A stretch of DNA of 64,000 nt from Novispirillum itersonii (GCF_014205675.1 NZ_JACIIX010000001.1:606989-670988); one strand, 5' to 3'; counted from the first letter of the stretch, positions 10,616 to 20,375 are shown. A program made the numbers and translations. The notes: generated by a model from the sequence alone, not told the origin.

Positions 10616-11968
10616 TTATCTCTCGGTGAAGGCCTGTGTTGCAGCGATGTAGACAGGTTTCAACAGATATTCGATCAAAGTTTTCTCACCAGTCAGAACA
10701 TCGGCCTGCACCACCATGCCCGGGATCAGGCGGTTGTGCTGCTTGCCCACCCAGTCCTGAGCCAAAGAAATTTTAGCCTTGTAGTAAGGCTGGTTCTGTT
10801 CGTCGAAGAACGTGGTGGCCGAGACCTGCTCCAGCTTGCCGTCAATACTCCCATAACGTGCAAAGTCAAAGGCTGTGACCTTTACGCGCACAGTCTGCCC
10901 GACCGCAACGGCCCCGACATCCTTGGTGGCAATACGCGACTCGACCTGAAGCTCACCGTCTTCCGGCACGATTTCCATCAGCAGCTGCCCCGGCGCAATC
11001 ACCTCACCGGAGTGATTCACCGCCAGCCCCTTGATGACCCCATCCATCGGGGAGCGGACCACCAGACGGCTGACCTTATCGCGGGCCCGGTTCAGGTTTT
11101 CCTGCACCTCGGCCAGCTCACTGGTCACGGCACCAAGGCGGCTCATCGCATCCTCACGGCCGACGCTGACCAGTTCCGTCAGCTGCTTTCTGGCTTCCTC
11201 AATCGCCGAACGGACCGTCTCCAGACGGCCCATGGCGCGGGCCCGCTCCGCCTGAACGGTGGCCAGTTCGCGCTCTGCCCGCAGCAGATTGACGCGCGAA
11301 CCGATCCCTTTATCGAACAGGCTTTTGTAAACGTCGCGTTCCTGCGTCAGAACGTCGATCTGGCGGTTGGTCGCCGCCAGTTCCCGCAGAATCCCCTCCT
11401 GCTCGGCCTCGCGCTGCTCAAGCCGGGACTGCAACACCGCCCGGCGGTCAAACAGGGACTGTTCCTGCGCCCGCAGGATGGCGATCTGGTCCTGTCCCAA
11501 CCCCATATAGAGATCTGCCGACGCGCCACCGTCGAATGCGCTACCGCTGGCAAAAGCACGCAGGCGGGCCGCCTGTAACTCCAGACTGGCCTTCCGGGCC
11601 AGCAGCTGGCCTTCTTCGGCCTCGAATCCGGCCGGATCAAGCACCGCCACCGGATCCCCGGCCTTGATGCGCATACCTTCCCGCACCGGGATGGCCCGGA
11701 TGATACCGCCTTCAAAATGCTGAATCTTCTGCACAGAGCCTTTGACAACAACCTGCCCGGACGTCACCGCGGTTTCCGCCACCGGCTGGGTGGAGGCCCA
11801 GACCGTAAAAGCCAGCACAAAAGCAGAAACCGACAGGATCGTTTTCCGCCGCTGATCCCGGATGTCTTCCTCCAGATGCACCACATGGGCCATCGGGCGG
11901 GGCTTGCGGCGGCCCCGCTCAACGACCGGATGCGCCATCACGTCTTGGATCATGGTTTCAGGAGGCAT
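10616..11968 (-). CDS. HlyD-family type I secretion periplasmic adaptor
   Basis: A membrane-fusion protein linking an inner-membrane ABC exporter to an outer-membrane channel. The 450-residue length is typical. It has a short cytosolic N-terminus, one membrane segment at about residues 43-60, a lipoyl-like half (SGQVVVKGSVQKIQ, with EGGII following), a long Glu/Arg/Leu/Ala-rich coiled-coil hairpin at about 130-290, and a C-terminal beta-barrel with RSPMDGVIKGL and IPGMVVQADV motifs characteristic of the HlyD/PrtE branch. The ATG has GGAGAA about six bases upstream and overlaps the end of the upstream ABC gene by 11 bp, indicating translational coupling. The natural substrate is presumably the adhesin encoded next. 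Confidence 0.93.
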   Translation of the reverse strand: MPPETMIQDVMAHPVVERGRRKPRPMAHVVHLEEDIRDQRRKTILSVSAFVLAFTVWASTQPVAETAVTSGQVVVKGSVQKIQHFEGGIIRAIPVREGMRIKAGDPVAVLDPAGFEAEEGQLLARKASLELQAARLRAFASGSAFDGGASADLYMGLGQDQIAILRAQEQSLFDRRAVLQSRLEQREAEQEGILRELAATNRQIDVLTQERDVYKSLFDKGIGSRVNLLRAERELATVQAERARAMGRLETVRSAIEEARKQLTELVSVGREDAMSRLGAVTSELAEVQENLNRARDKVSRLVVRSPMDGVIKGLAVNHSGEVIAPGQLLMEIVPEDGELQVESRIATKDVGAVAVGQTVRVKVTAFDFARYGSIDGKLEQVSATTFFDEQNQPYYKAKISLAQDWVGKQHNRLIPGMVVQADVLTGEKTLIEYLLKPVYIAATQAFTER

Positions 11969-14213
11969 TGGTATTCTCCCCGGCGTTCACCTGCGGCGCA
12001 GCACCGGCCGTGTTGGGTGTCGTATTCGGTTTCAGGGTATCGACCGGAACAAAGCGGACGACCTGCCCGTCCCGCAGTTCCAGCAGCTTGTCACACAGAC
12101 GGACATGGCTCGGGCGGTGGGTCACCACCAGCACCGTCGCCCGCCCCTTCAGGTGACGGATCACGTTCATCAGGGCGGTATCGCCGTCAAAGTCCAGACC
12201 GCCCGCCGGTTCGTCGAGAAGCACAATCGGCGCATCCTTGCGCAGCAGGACCCGGGCCAGCGCAATACGGGTGCGCACGCTGGGCGAGGCGACCTTCTGG
12301 TCCCCGAACCGGGTTTCCAGCCCCTGCGGCAGTTCCCGGGTATCGTTCAGAATCCCGGCCTTTTCCGCCGCCTCCCGCAGTTCCTCCGGAGTCGCCGAGG
12401 GATCGGACAGCTGAATGTTCTGGGCCACCGTGCCGCGCAGGATTTCCGGATCCTCCGGGGAATAGGCGATCACGCGGCGGTATTCCACCGGATCAAACCG
12501 GCGGACATCCATGCCATCAATCTTCACCATCCCGGTCTGACCGCGCAGCATCCCGGCCACACTTTTGATCAGGGTCGTTTTACCGGCACCGTTGCGGCCG
12601 ACCACGGCCACCACTTCACCCGGCTTGACGTCGAAGGTGACGCCCAGCAGCGCCGGTTCACTGTCCTGACTGTAGCGCAGGCTGAAGCGGTTGACGCTGA
12701 GGGCCCCGCCGAGAGCCCGTACCGGACGGATCAGCGCATTAGGAGCCCGCTCCGGCGGCATTTCCATCAGCCGGTCAATCTGACGGGCCGAAGACTGCAC
12801 CTGTTCCGAACGGGCCAGAACCATAAACCCGGCCTGAAACGGCGCCAGCGCACGCCACAGCAGGATCATGGTGGCAATCAGGCCGCCGGTGGTGATCCAG
12901 CCATGCATGGCCGCCGTCGCCCCGAACCACAGGGTGACAATGCCGCAGGTCATCACAATCCCCTGCGCCAATACCGACAGCAGCGCCGTGGTGCGGGCGG
13001 TGGCAAAGTTGGCCTGCGCCGCCCGGGCAGACCGGACCCGGTACCGTTCCAGCCACACCCCCAGCGCCCCGGAGGTGCGCAGCAGACGGTGACGGCGGAT
13101 CGCCTCGATCGCCAGTTCCTGACGGGCCGCCACACTGCGGGCGGCCTCGGCAACCTGACGGCGCAGCGGTTCCCGCGCCCACAGGCCCAGCAGCATCAGG
13201 GCCATCGCCCCCAATGCCGGGATCAGCCCCAGCCAGCCGCCAAGGAAGAAAATGGTGGCAATGATCAGGATGGAGAACGGCACGTCCAGCACCGACTGGG
13301 CACTGGCCCCGGTCAGAAATTCACGGACGGTTTCAAAGTCCTTGATGCGGGAGATCTGGGCACCGACCGAGGCATTTTCCGTCACCGACGGCGGCAGACC
13401 CATCAGACGCTCAAAAATCGCCCGGCCGACCAGAAGGTCAATCCGTGACCCCACCTGCGCCAGCAGACGGGTCCGCTGCGACCGCAGCACCATTTCCGCC
13501 GCGAACGCCACCATCATCACCAGCAGCAGGGCTGCCAGCGTACTGTCCTGCGCCGAGGTGATGAAGCGGTCATAGATCGCCATCACATACATCGGCGAGG
13601 TGATCGCCAGCAGGGTGATGCAGACGGTCTGAATCATCGCCAGCATCAGATGCGGCCGGAACCGCTTCAGCGTGGACAGCAGCCAGGATCCCTGCTTCAG
13701 GGCCACGGCCTGCTCGTCGGCATCAACGATGACATCAAAGGTCAGCACCGATCCGCCGACGTCCCCGTCAATCGAGATCATGCCCTTGGCCGGATCAAAC
13801 ACATGGAACTGGCGGCCATCCCGTTCCAGCACCACCATCGCCAGCCCGTTATCGGGCAGGAACAGGCAGGGCAGATCCCGGTCGGGCAGACCGCTGATCG
13901 AGGCCGGGCGCATTTTGCTGGTGTAGCCAAGGTTGACCATCACCCGCCGGAAGGCGGTCAGATCCAGATCCGGCTCAAAGTACGGCAGCGCCTCGACCAG
14001 ATGGCGGCTGTCACCGCTCCAGCCGAGAACCCGCAGCAGCACCGGCAGGCACAGCCCGAAGTCATTGCGCTTCAGCAGGTTTTCCGCCGGAAGCGCAAGA
14101 TCGCGAAAGGCATAGCGGACCGGGGTCAGGACCTCGGCATCAACAAGGGGCGCGTCCTGCGGCGCTGCATCCGGGCGGGCCGCGACGGCGCTGTCGTTGG
14201 TCGGTGGTGTCAT
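11958..14213 (-). CDS. Type I secretion ABC transporter, permease/ATPase with degenerate C39-like N-terminus
   Basis: A 751-residue inner-membrane exporter subunit. Residues about 1-150 resemble a C39 peptidase-like domain, but the usual catalytic Cys position reads DFG, so it is probably a non-cleaving substrate-docking domain. Transmembrane helices span about 160-440. The nucleotide-binding domain has Walker A GRNGAGKT (around residue 540), Walker B IVLLDEPAGGLD with the catalytic Glu present, and H-loop VVTHR. Unusually the Q-loop reads SPEDPEIL (Glu instead of Gln) and the LSGGQ signature is replaced by ASPSVRTRIALAR. It starts 15 bp after the other ABC gene, so the two probably form a heterodimer. 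Confidence 0.9.
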   Translation of the reverse strand: MTPPTNDSAVAARPDAAPQDAPLVDAEVLTPVRYAFRDLALPAENLLKRNDFGLCLPVLLRVLGWSGDSRHLVEALPYFEPDLDLTAFRRVMVNLGYTSKMRPASISGLPDRDLPCLFLPDNGLAMVVLERDGRQFHVFDPAKGMISIDGDVGGSVLTFDVIVDADEQAVALKQGSWLLSTLKRFRPHLMLAMIQTVCITLLAITSPMYVMAIYDRFITSAQDSTLAALLLVMMVAFAAEMVLRSQRTRLLAQVGSRIDLLVGRAIFERLMGLPPSVTENASVGAQISRIKDFETVREFLTGASAQSVLDVPFSILIIATIFFLGGWLGLIPALGAMALMLLGLWAREPLRRQVAEAARSVAARQELAIEAIRRHRLLRTSGALGVWLERYRVRSARAAQANFATARTTALLSVLAQGIVMTCGIVTLWFGATAAMHGWITTGGLIATMILLWRALAPFQAGFMVLARSEQVQSSARQIDRLMEMPPERAPNALIRPVRALGGALSVNRFSLRYSQDSEPALLGVTFDVKPGEVVAVVGRNGAGKTTLIKSVAGMLRGQTGMVKIDGMDVRRFDPVEYRRVIAYSPEDPEILRGTVAQNIQLSDPSATPEELREAAEKAGILNDTRELPQGLETRFGDQKVASPSVRTRIALARVLLRKDAPIVLLDEPAGGLDFDGDTALMNVIRHLKGRATVLVVTHRPSHVRLCDKLLELRDGQVVRFVPVDTLKPNTTPNTAGAAPQVNAGENTNAS

Positions 14214-14228
14214 CTGTCCATCCCCCCC

Positions 14229-15995
14229 TTACGATCCGCTGCCCGGGGCAACCCCGGGTCCGGCAGCCTGTCCCGATCCCGGCAGGGCCGCCTGCGGCGG
14301 GGCCGGCGGCTTGACCGGAACCGGGGCCATCGGGTTCTCCAGCAGAAGCAGACGGCCATCCCGGATTTCATAATGAGTGGCGGCAATCCGCAACGTGGAC
14401 GGACGGTGACTGACAATCACCACGCCACAGGTCGGCATCCGGCGTTCAATCGCCTCGGTCAGCCGCTGGTCCGAGGCCCCGTCCAGCAGGGCGTTGGCAT
14501 CGTCGAACAGCACGATCAGCGGGTCCGCCGTCAACACCCGGCCAATGGCAATACGCTGGATCACCCCTCGCGGCAGCGAGGACCCGATCCGCCCGCCCAG
14601 CGGGGCATCAAAGCCCTGCGCCAGACTGGCCGCCACCTCGTTCAACCCCAGCTCATCCGCCACTTTCAGGGCGTCCTGCTCCCGTTCCGCATCAAACAGG
14701 GTCAGATTTTCCATCAGGGTGCCGGTGAACACCTCGCCCTGCTCCGGCAGTACGCCGATCAGGCTGGCCACCGACTGCGGATCCACCGAGGACAGATCCT
14801 GTCCATCCATCAGCACCCGCCCCTTATCGGGACGGACCTGACCGGTCATCAGCCACAGCAGCAGCGACTTCCCGCTGCCGTTTTCCCCACGGATACTGAT
14901 CGATTCGCCGGGCCGGAGGGTCAGGTTGACATCCTGCACGACGAAGGTGCCGTCCGGCCGCTTGCCGTGACTGACGTTTTCCAGCGTCAGGATACCCTCG
15001 GTCACCTCCAGCGGCTTCATGGAAATATTAACCGGCATGGAGAAGGTTTCCTCCACCCGCTGGATGGCGGTATGGACGCTCTGACGGCGCAGCCACACCC
15101 CGATCCCGGCCTGAATCGGTGGGGCAATCCGGCCGGCCAGCATGGTGCAGGCCCCCAGACTGCCGACGGTCATCGCATGGTCGACCACCATCAGCGCCCC
15201 GAAGGCCACGGTCAGGACGGTCAGGGCCTGCATATAGATCGCGCTGGTAATCTGGCCATTGCCCTGCCGCACCGCCAGACCACGGCGCCCGCCCAGCGCC
15301 CCTTCCAGAAGGCGCTCGAAGCGGCGCAGCATCTGGGTTTCGGCGGACAGCGCCTTGACGGTCTGGATCCCGGACAGGGTTTCCAGCATGAAATTGAAAC
15401 GGCGTTCGTCCTGTTCGCCGGTCTGCTCGGTGGCGCCGCGCAGCTGATGGCCCTGCCAGATCGACACGGCGATGAAAACAAGGGAAGCAAGGATCGGCAT
15501 CAGCACCAGCCAGCCGCCAAGGAACATGATGACCGCCAGATAGATCACCACGAACGGGGCATCGACCAGAGCCAGCAGGGTCCGCCCGCCGAACTGATCG
15601 CGCAGACGGTCAATCGCCGACAGACGTTCCAGATGGGTGCCGCCGCCATCGCGTTCAAAGCCCGACAGCGGCAGACTGAGCAGACGGCGCAGGGTCTCGT
15701 AATGGCCGCGGTGTTCAAAGCGGGCCGACACCAGCCCGGCAATGCCTTCGCGCACGGTCCGCAGCAGGGCTTCCAGCACAATGGCGGTCAGCACCCCCAG
15801 CGTCAGCATGTCGAGGGTGGCCGTATTGTGGTTCGGCAGAATACGGTCATAGACCTGAAGCATGGACAGCGGCAGGGCCAGCGCCACAAGGTTGATCACC
15901 AAAGAGGCACTGACCAGTTCCGCCATATGGCGGTGTCCGGCGATCAGATCCTTCGGACGCTGTGCAGCCTGAAAACTGCGGGACAGGCCGATCAT
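14229..15995 (-). CDS. Type I secretion ABC transporter, second permease/ATPase subunit (degenerate NBD)
   Basis: First gene of the secretion operon; 588 residues. Transmembrane helices fill about residues 20-300, then a nucleotide-binding domain with Walker A GENGSGKS near residue 375. The other motifs deviate: Q-loop LPEQGEVF lacks the usual PQ, the signature is SSLPRGVIQRIAIGR rather than LSGGQ, and Walker B is IVLFDDANALLD, with Asp where the catalytic Glu normally sits. H-loop VSHR is present. The C-terminal roughly 35 residues are rich in Pro, Gly and Ala. The ATG at 15995 has AAGGAG seven bases upstream, which is better than the in-frame TTG at 16022. It probably partners the next ABC gene in an asymmetric exporter. 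Confidence 0.88.
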   Translation of the reverse strand: MIGLSRSFQAAQRPKDLIAGHRHMAELVSASLVINLVALALPLSMLQVYDRILPNHNTATLDMLTLGVLTAIVLEALLRTVREGIAGLVSARFEHRGHYETLRRLLSLPLSGFERDGGGTHLERLSAIDRLRDQFGGRTLLALVDAPFVVIYLAVIMFLGGWLVLMPILASLVFIAVSIWQGHQLRGATEQTGEQDERRFNFMLETLSGIQTVKALSAETQMLRRFERLLEGALGGRRGLAVRQGNGQITSAIYMQALTVLTVAFGALMVVDHAMTVGSLGACTMLAGRIAPPIQAGIGVWLRRQSVHTAIQRVEETFSMPVNISMKPLEVTEGILTLENVSHGKRPDGTFVVQDVNLTLRPGESISIRGENGSGKSLLLWLMTGQVRPDKGRVLMDGQDLSSVDPQSVASLIGVLPEQGEVFTGTLMENLTLFDAEREQDALKVADELGLNEVAASLAQGFDAPLGGRIGSSLPRGVIQRIAIGRVLTADPLIVLFDDANALLDGASDQRLTEAIERRMPTCGVVIVSHRPSTLRIAATHYEIRDGRLLLLENPMAPVPVKPPAPPQAALPGSGQAAGPGVAPGSGS

Positions 15996-16463
15996 GCGGT
16001 TGCTCCTTAAAACACCTGGCAAACCGCACAGCGACGCTCAGCAGTTCATCCCGGGCGGTTCCCTTTTGGCAAGGTCACTCTGCCAGCCCGGCATAAACTT
16101 AAACACCCTTCCCGATCCGCACTGCCCGATGCCTGCGCCGCTGTGAGTCCACAACGCTATAACACCAAAGACATTAACATGTTCCCTACGCCACAGGGGT
16201 CCGGCGGACCCGACAGGGCGCAAAGTGCATATTCTGTCATATACCTACTTGCCCAAGGGTAATGGAGCCAGAAGGAGCCGTCCGGGTCAATTATGCCTTT
16301 CGCCATGCCTGTCCGGCGTCACACGCAGAACCCAACCGTAAGTCGTACTCCCTTGCGCGTGTTTGCGCGTTTTCCGTCCTCCCCGACCGGGAGACCACAG
16401 AGCAAGGAGGCGCGGATGCCACCGGAAGCATATGCTGAGGAAAAGACGGTTTTCTCTACCTGT
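15996..16463. other. Non-coding gap upstream of the secretion operon
   Basis: About 470 bp between the secretion operon and the tRNA-Leu gene. It should carry the promoter of the minus-strand operon, and AT-rich patches on the minus strand near 16140-16180 and 16225-16255 are candidates. I find no -35/-10 pair that I would defend, and no convincing gene. Confidence 0.5.
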
Positions 16464-16550
16464 TGGTGCCCGCTGCCGGACTCGAACCGGCACTCTCTTG
16501 CGAAAAGCGGATTTTAAGTCCGCTGCGTCTACCGATTCCGCCAAGCGGGC
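16464..16550 (-). tRNA. tRNA-Leu (anticodon UAA)
   Basis: An 87-nt cloverleaf with a seven-base acceptor stem (GCCCGCT with AGCGGGC), D-arm GGCGGAATCGGTAGACGC, anticodon arm GCGGACTTAAAATCCGC, a long variable arm as in class II tRNAs, T-arm GGTTCGAGTCC and an encoded CCA end. The anticodon triplet TAA identifies leucine. Confidence 0.97.
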
Positions 16551-16699
16551 ACGCCGGGAACAGGGTCTGAATCGGCGGGAACCCTAATCGCTTCGGGAAT
16601 CTGAGACAAGACCTCTTCCGCAGGTTTCCCGCAGAACGGGCTTGTAACAGTCCGCCTGCCCCATTTTCTTCCCCCGGAAATTCGGGTACCGTGCGCGCC

Positions 16700-18289
16700 A
16701 TGACACAGACTGAAACGCCCCCGCCCGCATCCGATGGCCAGCCGCTGTATGATCAGCAGCGGGCATACAGTCTTCTTGCCGATCCCGCCACACACGGCCT
16801 GCCTGCGGGCACACCGGTTGAGCGGATCGATACCCATATCTCCGCCGTTTTTCTGGCCGGATCCCAGGCCCTGAAGCTGAAAAAAGCCGTCACGCTGCCG
16901 TTCCTTGATTTTGCCCCCCTTCAGGCCCGGGAAGCCGCCTGCCGGGCCGAGGTGACGCTGAACCGCCGGACCGCGCCGTCCCTGTATCTGGGGGTCAGCG
17001 CCCTGTGTCAGGGGGCGGATGGTACCCTGTCGCTGCACGATACCCCGCCCGCCGGAACCGAGGTGGTTGACTGGGTGATCCGCATGGCCCGCTTCCCGCA
17101 GGATGCCCTGCTGGAGTCGGTTGCCGCCCGCCGGGGGCTGGACCGGCCGCTGCTGCTGGATCTGGCCGAAGGACTGGCCGCCTTCCATCAGGCGGCGGCC
17201 CCGACACAGGCCCATGGCGGGGCCGCCGCCATGCACCACACGCTGGACGGCAACGCCGTGTCGATGAACGTCCATCGCGGCACCGTCTTCAAGGGACGGG
17301 AGATTGACCGGGTGATCGCCGCCACCCGCTCCCGCATCCATGCCCTGACCGCCCGGCTCGATCAGCGCCGGGCCGACGGTCTGGTCCGGCAATGTCACGG
17401 CGACCTGCACCTGCGCAACATCTGCCTGCTGGACGGCAAGCCGGTCGCCTTTGACTGTATCGAGTTCAATCAGGACTTTGCCCAGATCGACATCCTGTAC
17501 GATCTGGCCTTCCTGCTGATGGATCTGCGGCACGCCGGATACACACGGGAAGCCTCGACCGTGCTGAATGCCTGGCTGGAACAGACCAATGATCTGGACG
17601 GTCTGGTGCTGCTGCCACTGTTTCTGTCCCTGCGGGCCCAGATCCGGGCGCATGTGCTGGCCAGCATCGCCGCCTATCATGCAGATCCATCGGCGCTGCA
17701 TGCCGAGGCCCGGCGCTATCTGCGGGAGGCTGACGCATATCTGCATCCGTCCACGCCCCGGCTGATTGCGGTCGGCGGACTGTCGGGATCGGGAAAAAGC
17801 CGTTGCGCCCGCCATCTGGCGGCTGGACTCGGGCAGGGCACCGGAGCGGTGGTGCTGCGCACCGATGTAATCCGCAAGCGCCTGCACGGCTGCGGCCCTT
17901 ACGACACCCTGCCACCGGAGGCCTATACCCCGGAGTCCTCCGCCCACACCTATGCCGCGCTGTATGCTGATGCCCTGCGCGTGCTGGGATCCGGGCTGCC
18001 GGTGATCGCCGATGCGGTGTTTGCCAAAGCCGGAGAGCGGGACGCCATCGCTGCTGTCGCGGCGGTTGCCGGGGTTCCGTTCCACGGTCTGTGGCTGGAG
18101 GCCGACACCGCCGTCGCCGCCGACCGGATCCGCAAACGCACCCGCAATGCCTCCGACGCCACGGTTGCCGTCTTGCAGCAGCAGCAAACCTATGATACCG
18201 GGCCGATCCACTGGACCCGGATCAACAGTTCCGGATCCCGCCGCGACACCGACCGGCAGGCCCGGGCCGCCCTGCGGCCGCAGGGCTGA
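16700..18289 (+). CDS. Bifunctional aminoglycoside-phosphotransferase-like / ATP-binding (AAA kinase) protein
   Basis: Two kinase-type modules in one protein of 529 residues. Residues about 1-340 carry a phosphotransferase fold with the catalytic loop [11 protein letters not shown] and a following FDCIEFN metal-binding segment. Residues about 350-529 form a P-loop kinase domain with Walker [10 protein letters not shown], similar to gluconate-kinase-like or zeta-toxin-like folds. This fusion is a known conserved family of unknown substrate, and the name does not imply antibiotic resistance. The ATG at 16700 is used; a GTG three codons upstream is possible and neither has a strong ribosome site. 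It is expressed away from the tRNA-Leu gene. Confidence 0.85.
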   Translation: MTQTETPPPASDGQPLYDQQRAYSLLADPATHGLPAGTPVERIDTHISAVFLAGSQALKLKKAVTLPFLDFAPLQAREAACRAEVTLNRRTAPSLYLGVSALCQGADGTLSLHDTPPAGTEVVDWVIRMARFPQDALLESVAARRGLDRPLLLDLAEGLAAFHQAAAPTQAHGGAAAMHHTLDGNAVSMNVHRGTVFKGREIDRVIAATRSRIHALTARLDQRRADGLVRQCHGDLHLRNICLLDGKPVAFDCIEFNQDFAQIDILYDLAFLLMDLRHAGYTREASTVLNAWLEQTNDLDGLVLLPLFLSLRAQIRAHVLASIAAYHADPSALHAEARRYLREADAYLHPSTPRLIAVGGLSGSGKSRCARHLAAGLGQGTGAVVLRTDVIRKRLHGCGPYDTLPPEAYTPESSAHTYAALYADALRVLGSGLPVIADAVFAKAGERDAIAAVAAVAGVPFHGLWLEADTAVAADRIRKRTRNASDATVAVLQQQQTYDTGPIHWTRINSSGSRRDTDRQARAALRPQG

Positions 18290-18338
18290 CCGGCACACCG
18301 CCTTTTTATCATCCGTTTTTCAAGAAAGCAGACCGTCC

Positions 18339-18830
18339 ATGACCGACCTTCTTTGCCACTGTGGTTCCGGCCAGACTTTTGCCGCCTGCTGCGAGCCGAT
18401 CCTGACCGGCACCGCCCCGGCCAAGACTGCCGAAGCCCTGATGCGGTCGCGCTACAGCGCCTTCGTCACCGGCAATGTCGACCACATTGAAAACAGCATT
18501 GCCCCGGAAGCCCGCACCGACTTCAACCGCACCCATATCGAAGAATGGGCCAAGTCCAGCGAATGGCTGGGCCTGAGCGTGGTCAGCACCGAACTGGGCG
18601 GTGAGAACGACGAAGAAGGCTACGTCGAGTTCGTCGCCCGCTTCACGCTGGGCGGCAAGGATTATGCCCACCACGAAACCGGCTACTTCCGCAAGCTTGA
18701 CGGCGCGTGGATGTACATCGACGGTAACAACGGTCCGCGCACCGTGGTCCGTCAGGGTCCGAAGCTCGGCCGGAATGATCCGTGCCACTGTGGCTCCGGC
18801 AAGAAGTACAAGAAGTGCCACGGGGCGTAA
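18339..18830 (+). CDS. YchJ-family SEC-C motif protein
   Basis: A 163-residue cytosolic protein bounded by two zinc-binding SEC-C-type motifs, [13 protein letters not shown] at the N-terminus and [17 protein letters not shown] at the C-terminus. Between them is the YchJ-type NTF2-like domain ([14 protein letters not shown], then the [17 protein letters not shown] region). Length and motif order match the family. The exact function of YchJ is unsettled; related SEC-C motifs bind zinc in SecA. The ATG lies 50 bp after the kinase-like gene, and an intrinsic terminator follows, so this ends the transcript. Confidence 0.9.
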   Translation: MTDLLCHCGSGQTFAACCEPILTGTAPAKTAEALMRSRYSAFVTGNVDHIENSIAPEARTDFNRTHIEEWAKSSEWLGLSVVSTELGGENDEEGYVEFVARFTLGGKDYAHHETGYFRKLDGAWMYIDGNNGPRTVVRQGPKLGRNDPCHCGSGKKYKKCHGA

Positions 18831-18888
18831 GCTCCCGGCGGGACAGGCAGGATCCACCGGACCCCGTCCTGACAGCCAGCCAGAACAG

Positions 18889-18920
18889 GGGCCACCCGTC
18901 GCCGGGTGGCCCTTTTCTCT
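18889..18920 (+). terminator. Intrinsic terminator after the SEC-C protein gene
   Basis: A perfect GC-rich stem, GGGCCACCCG with CGGGTGGCCC around a four-base loop, followed directly by TTTTCTCT on the plus strand. Confidence 0.9.
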
Positions 18921-19140
18921 GCCCGGGTCAGATGTTTTTCACAGAATCACAACCGTTTATCCCCCCGCAGGGTATCCGCCCACCGGGCGGCAGCCCTGCG
19001 CCGGGCGCACTTCCCGTTCCCGGAAAATCAGGTCATACTCATTCAATCGTAAGGGGCTTTCCGTATATGCCCCTCGCCTCAGCCCTCCGGCCCAGACCGG
19101 CCCGACTCCCGCCGGTCTGACCGTTTTCAGGAGACACATC
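18921..19140 (+). other. Leader region of the universal stress protein gene
   Basis: Together with the terminator before it, this is a 310-bp gap without a gene. The promoter of the stress-protein gene must lie here. An AT-richer patch at about 19020-19060 is the likeliest place, but no clear hexamer pair is visible. Confidence 0.4.
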
Positions 19141-20016
19141 ATGTCCGGACTGAAAATTCTTCAGGCGGTCATCCCCGATGCCCGGACCGGCCTTGCCACA
19201 CTGGAAACAGCCTTCCTGCTGGGCCGGTTGCAGGGCAGCCACGTCCGCGTGCTGCATGTCCGCCCGGATCCGGCGACGTCGATCCCGCTGATCGGCGAAG
19301 CCATGTCCGGCGCATTGGTCGATGAGGTGATGCGCCTGACCGAAACGCAGGGCAAGGAACGCGAAGCCGAAGTGACTGCCCTGTTCAATCAGGCAGTCGG
19401 CCGTTTTGATCTGCCGGTGACCGATGAACCGCCCGGCCCGGGCAGCCTGTCCGTCTCGCTGAAGGTTGTGGTCGGGGCCGAAGACGACGTCGCCGCCCTG
19501 CATGGCCGGATGAGCGACCTGATTGTGGTCGGCCGCCCGGCATCTGACGAAGAACCGGCCCTTCAGGCCACCCTGAACGCGGTGCTGCTGGACAGCGGAC
19601 GCCCGGTTCTGGTGGCTCCGCCGCGCCCGGTCAACACGCTGGGCACCCATATCGCCATTGCCTGGAATGGCAGCCCGGAAGCGATGCGCGCCATCGCCGC
19701 CGCCCAGCCGCTGCTGCTGAAGGCCGAAAAAGTGACCATTCTGGTGGCCGAGGAAGGCGACAGCCTGACCTCCCCCGCCGATCTGGAAACCTATCTGGCG
19801 TGGCATGGGGTCAGCGCCGCCGTGCAGCCGGTCAAAGGGGCCGGGATTGGCGGGGCCGCTGTCGGCTCTGCGCTGCTGACCTCCTGCGGGGCAATCGGGG
19901 CGGACCTGCTGGTGATGGGGGCCTTCACCCATTCCCGCCTGCGGCAGCTGATTCTGGGTGGGGTGACCCGCCATGTGCTGGATAACGCCACCCTGCCGGT
20001 TCTGTTCAGCCACTGA
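19141..20016 (+). CDS. Universal stress protein, tandem UspA domains
   Basis: A 291-residue cytosolic protein with two UspA folds, residues about 1-150 and 160-290. The second carries an ATP-binding signature of the form G-x2-G-x9-G-S/T as MGAFTHSRLRQLILGGVTRH. The first has a weaker VVGRPASD segment, so nucleotide binding may be asymmetric. The ATG has AGGAG eight bases upstream. It is monocistronic, flanked by terminators on both sides. Stress or hypoxia induction is typical of the family but no regulator site is evident here. Confidence 0.9.
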   Translation: MSGLKILQAVIPDARTGLATLETAFLLGRLQGSHVRVLHVRPDPATSIPLIGEAMSGALVDEVMRLTETQGKEREAEVTALFNQAVGRFDLPVTDEPPGPGSLSVSLKVVVGAEDDVAALHGRMSDLIVVGRPASDEEPALQATLNAVLLDSGRPVLVAPPRPVNTLGTHIAIAWNGSPEAMRAIAAAQPLLLKAEKVTILVAEEGDSLTSPADLETYLAWHGVSAAVQPVKGAGIGGAAVGSALLTSCGAIGADLLVMGAFTHSRLRQLILGGVTRHVLDNATLPVLFSH

Positions 20017-20036
20017 CCGGCCTTGCCGGAAGAACG

Positions 20037-20066
20037 AAGGGCGCGGGAGTCTCTTCCGCGCCCTTT
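20037..20066. terminator. Bidirectional intrinsic terminator between convergent genes
   Basis: AAGGGCGCGG pairs with CCGCGCCCTTT around a nine-base loop. It has a T-run on the plus strand and a matching A-run giving T on the minus strand. It lies between the stress-protein gene and the convergent small membrane protein gene. Confidence 0.85.
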
Positions 20067-20092
20067 ATGCTGGAACAGAGAGGCTCACAGGG

Positions 20093-20341
20093 TCAGTTTT
20101 TATCCTCGCCCTGACTCATGATGCCGATGCCCATGGCAACGCTGCCAAAGGTTACGAACAGGCCAAAAAACAACAGGATCAGAATCAGCGCCGGACTGTC
20201 AGAGCGCATTGCCATGCTACGGATACTGCCGATATCCGTCCACAGCAGCAGAATCCCGAACACCAACCCGCCCATTGTCCCGACAGCCAGATGCTGAAAC
20301 AGGAATTTCAGGACGTTACTTTCGTGGCGCTTCAGCGGCAT
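20093..20341 (-). CDS. Small two-helix membrane protein
   Basis: An 82-residue protein with two predicted membrane helices, about residues 18-36 (LAVGTMGGLVFGILLLW) and 52-74 (ALILILLFFGLFVTFGSVAM), and a short basic N-terminus. It resembles conserved hypothetical proteins of alphaproteobacteria and no function is known to me. The ATG has GAGG eight bases upstream. It lies 35 bp after the MFS transporter gene in the same direction, so it is probably cotranscribed. Confidence 0.75.
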   Translation of the reverse strand: MPLKRHESNVLKFLFQHLAVGTMGGLVFGILLLWTDIGSIRSMAMRSDSPALILILLFFGLFVTFGSVAMGIGIMSQGEDKN

Positions 20342-20375
20342 GGTCTGGCCTCAGGTCGTCTGCGATAGATCAGAA

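Noticed and set aside
13650-16010. A 786-codon plus-strand frame opposite the secretion ABC genes
   Set aside because: It lies antisense to two clear ABC transporters, and its composition (Gln, Arg, His) is typical of shadow frames.
16287-16701. Short ORFs across the tRNA-Leu gene on both strands
   Set aside because: They run through the tRNA structure and have no family resemblance.
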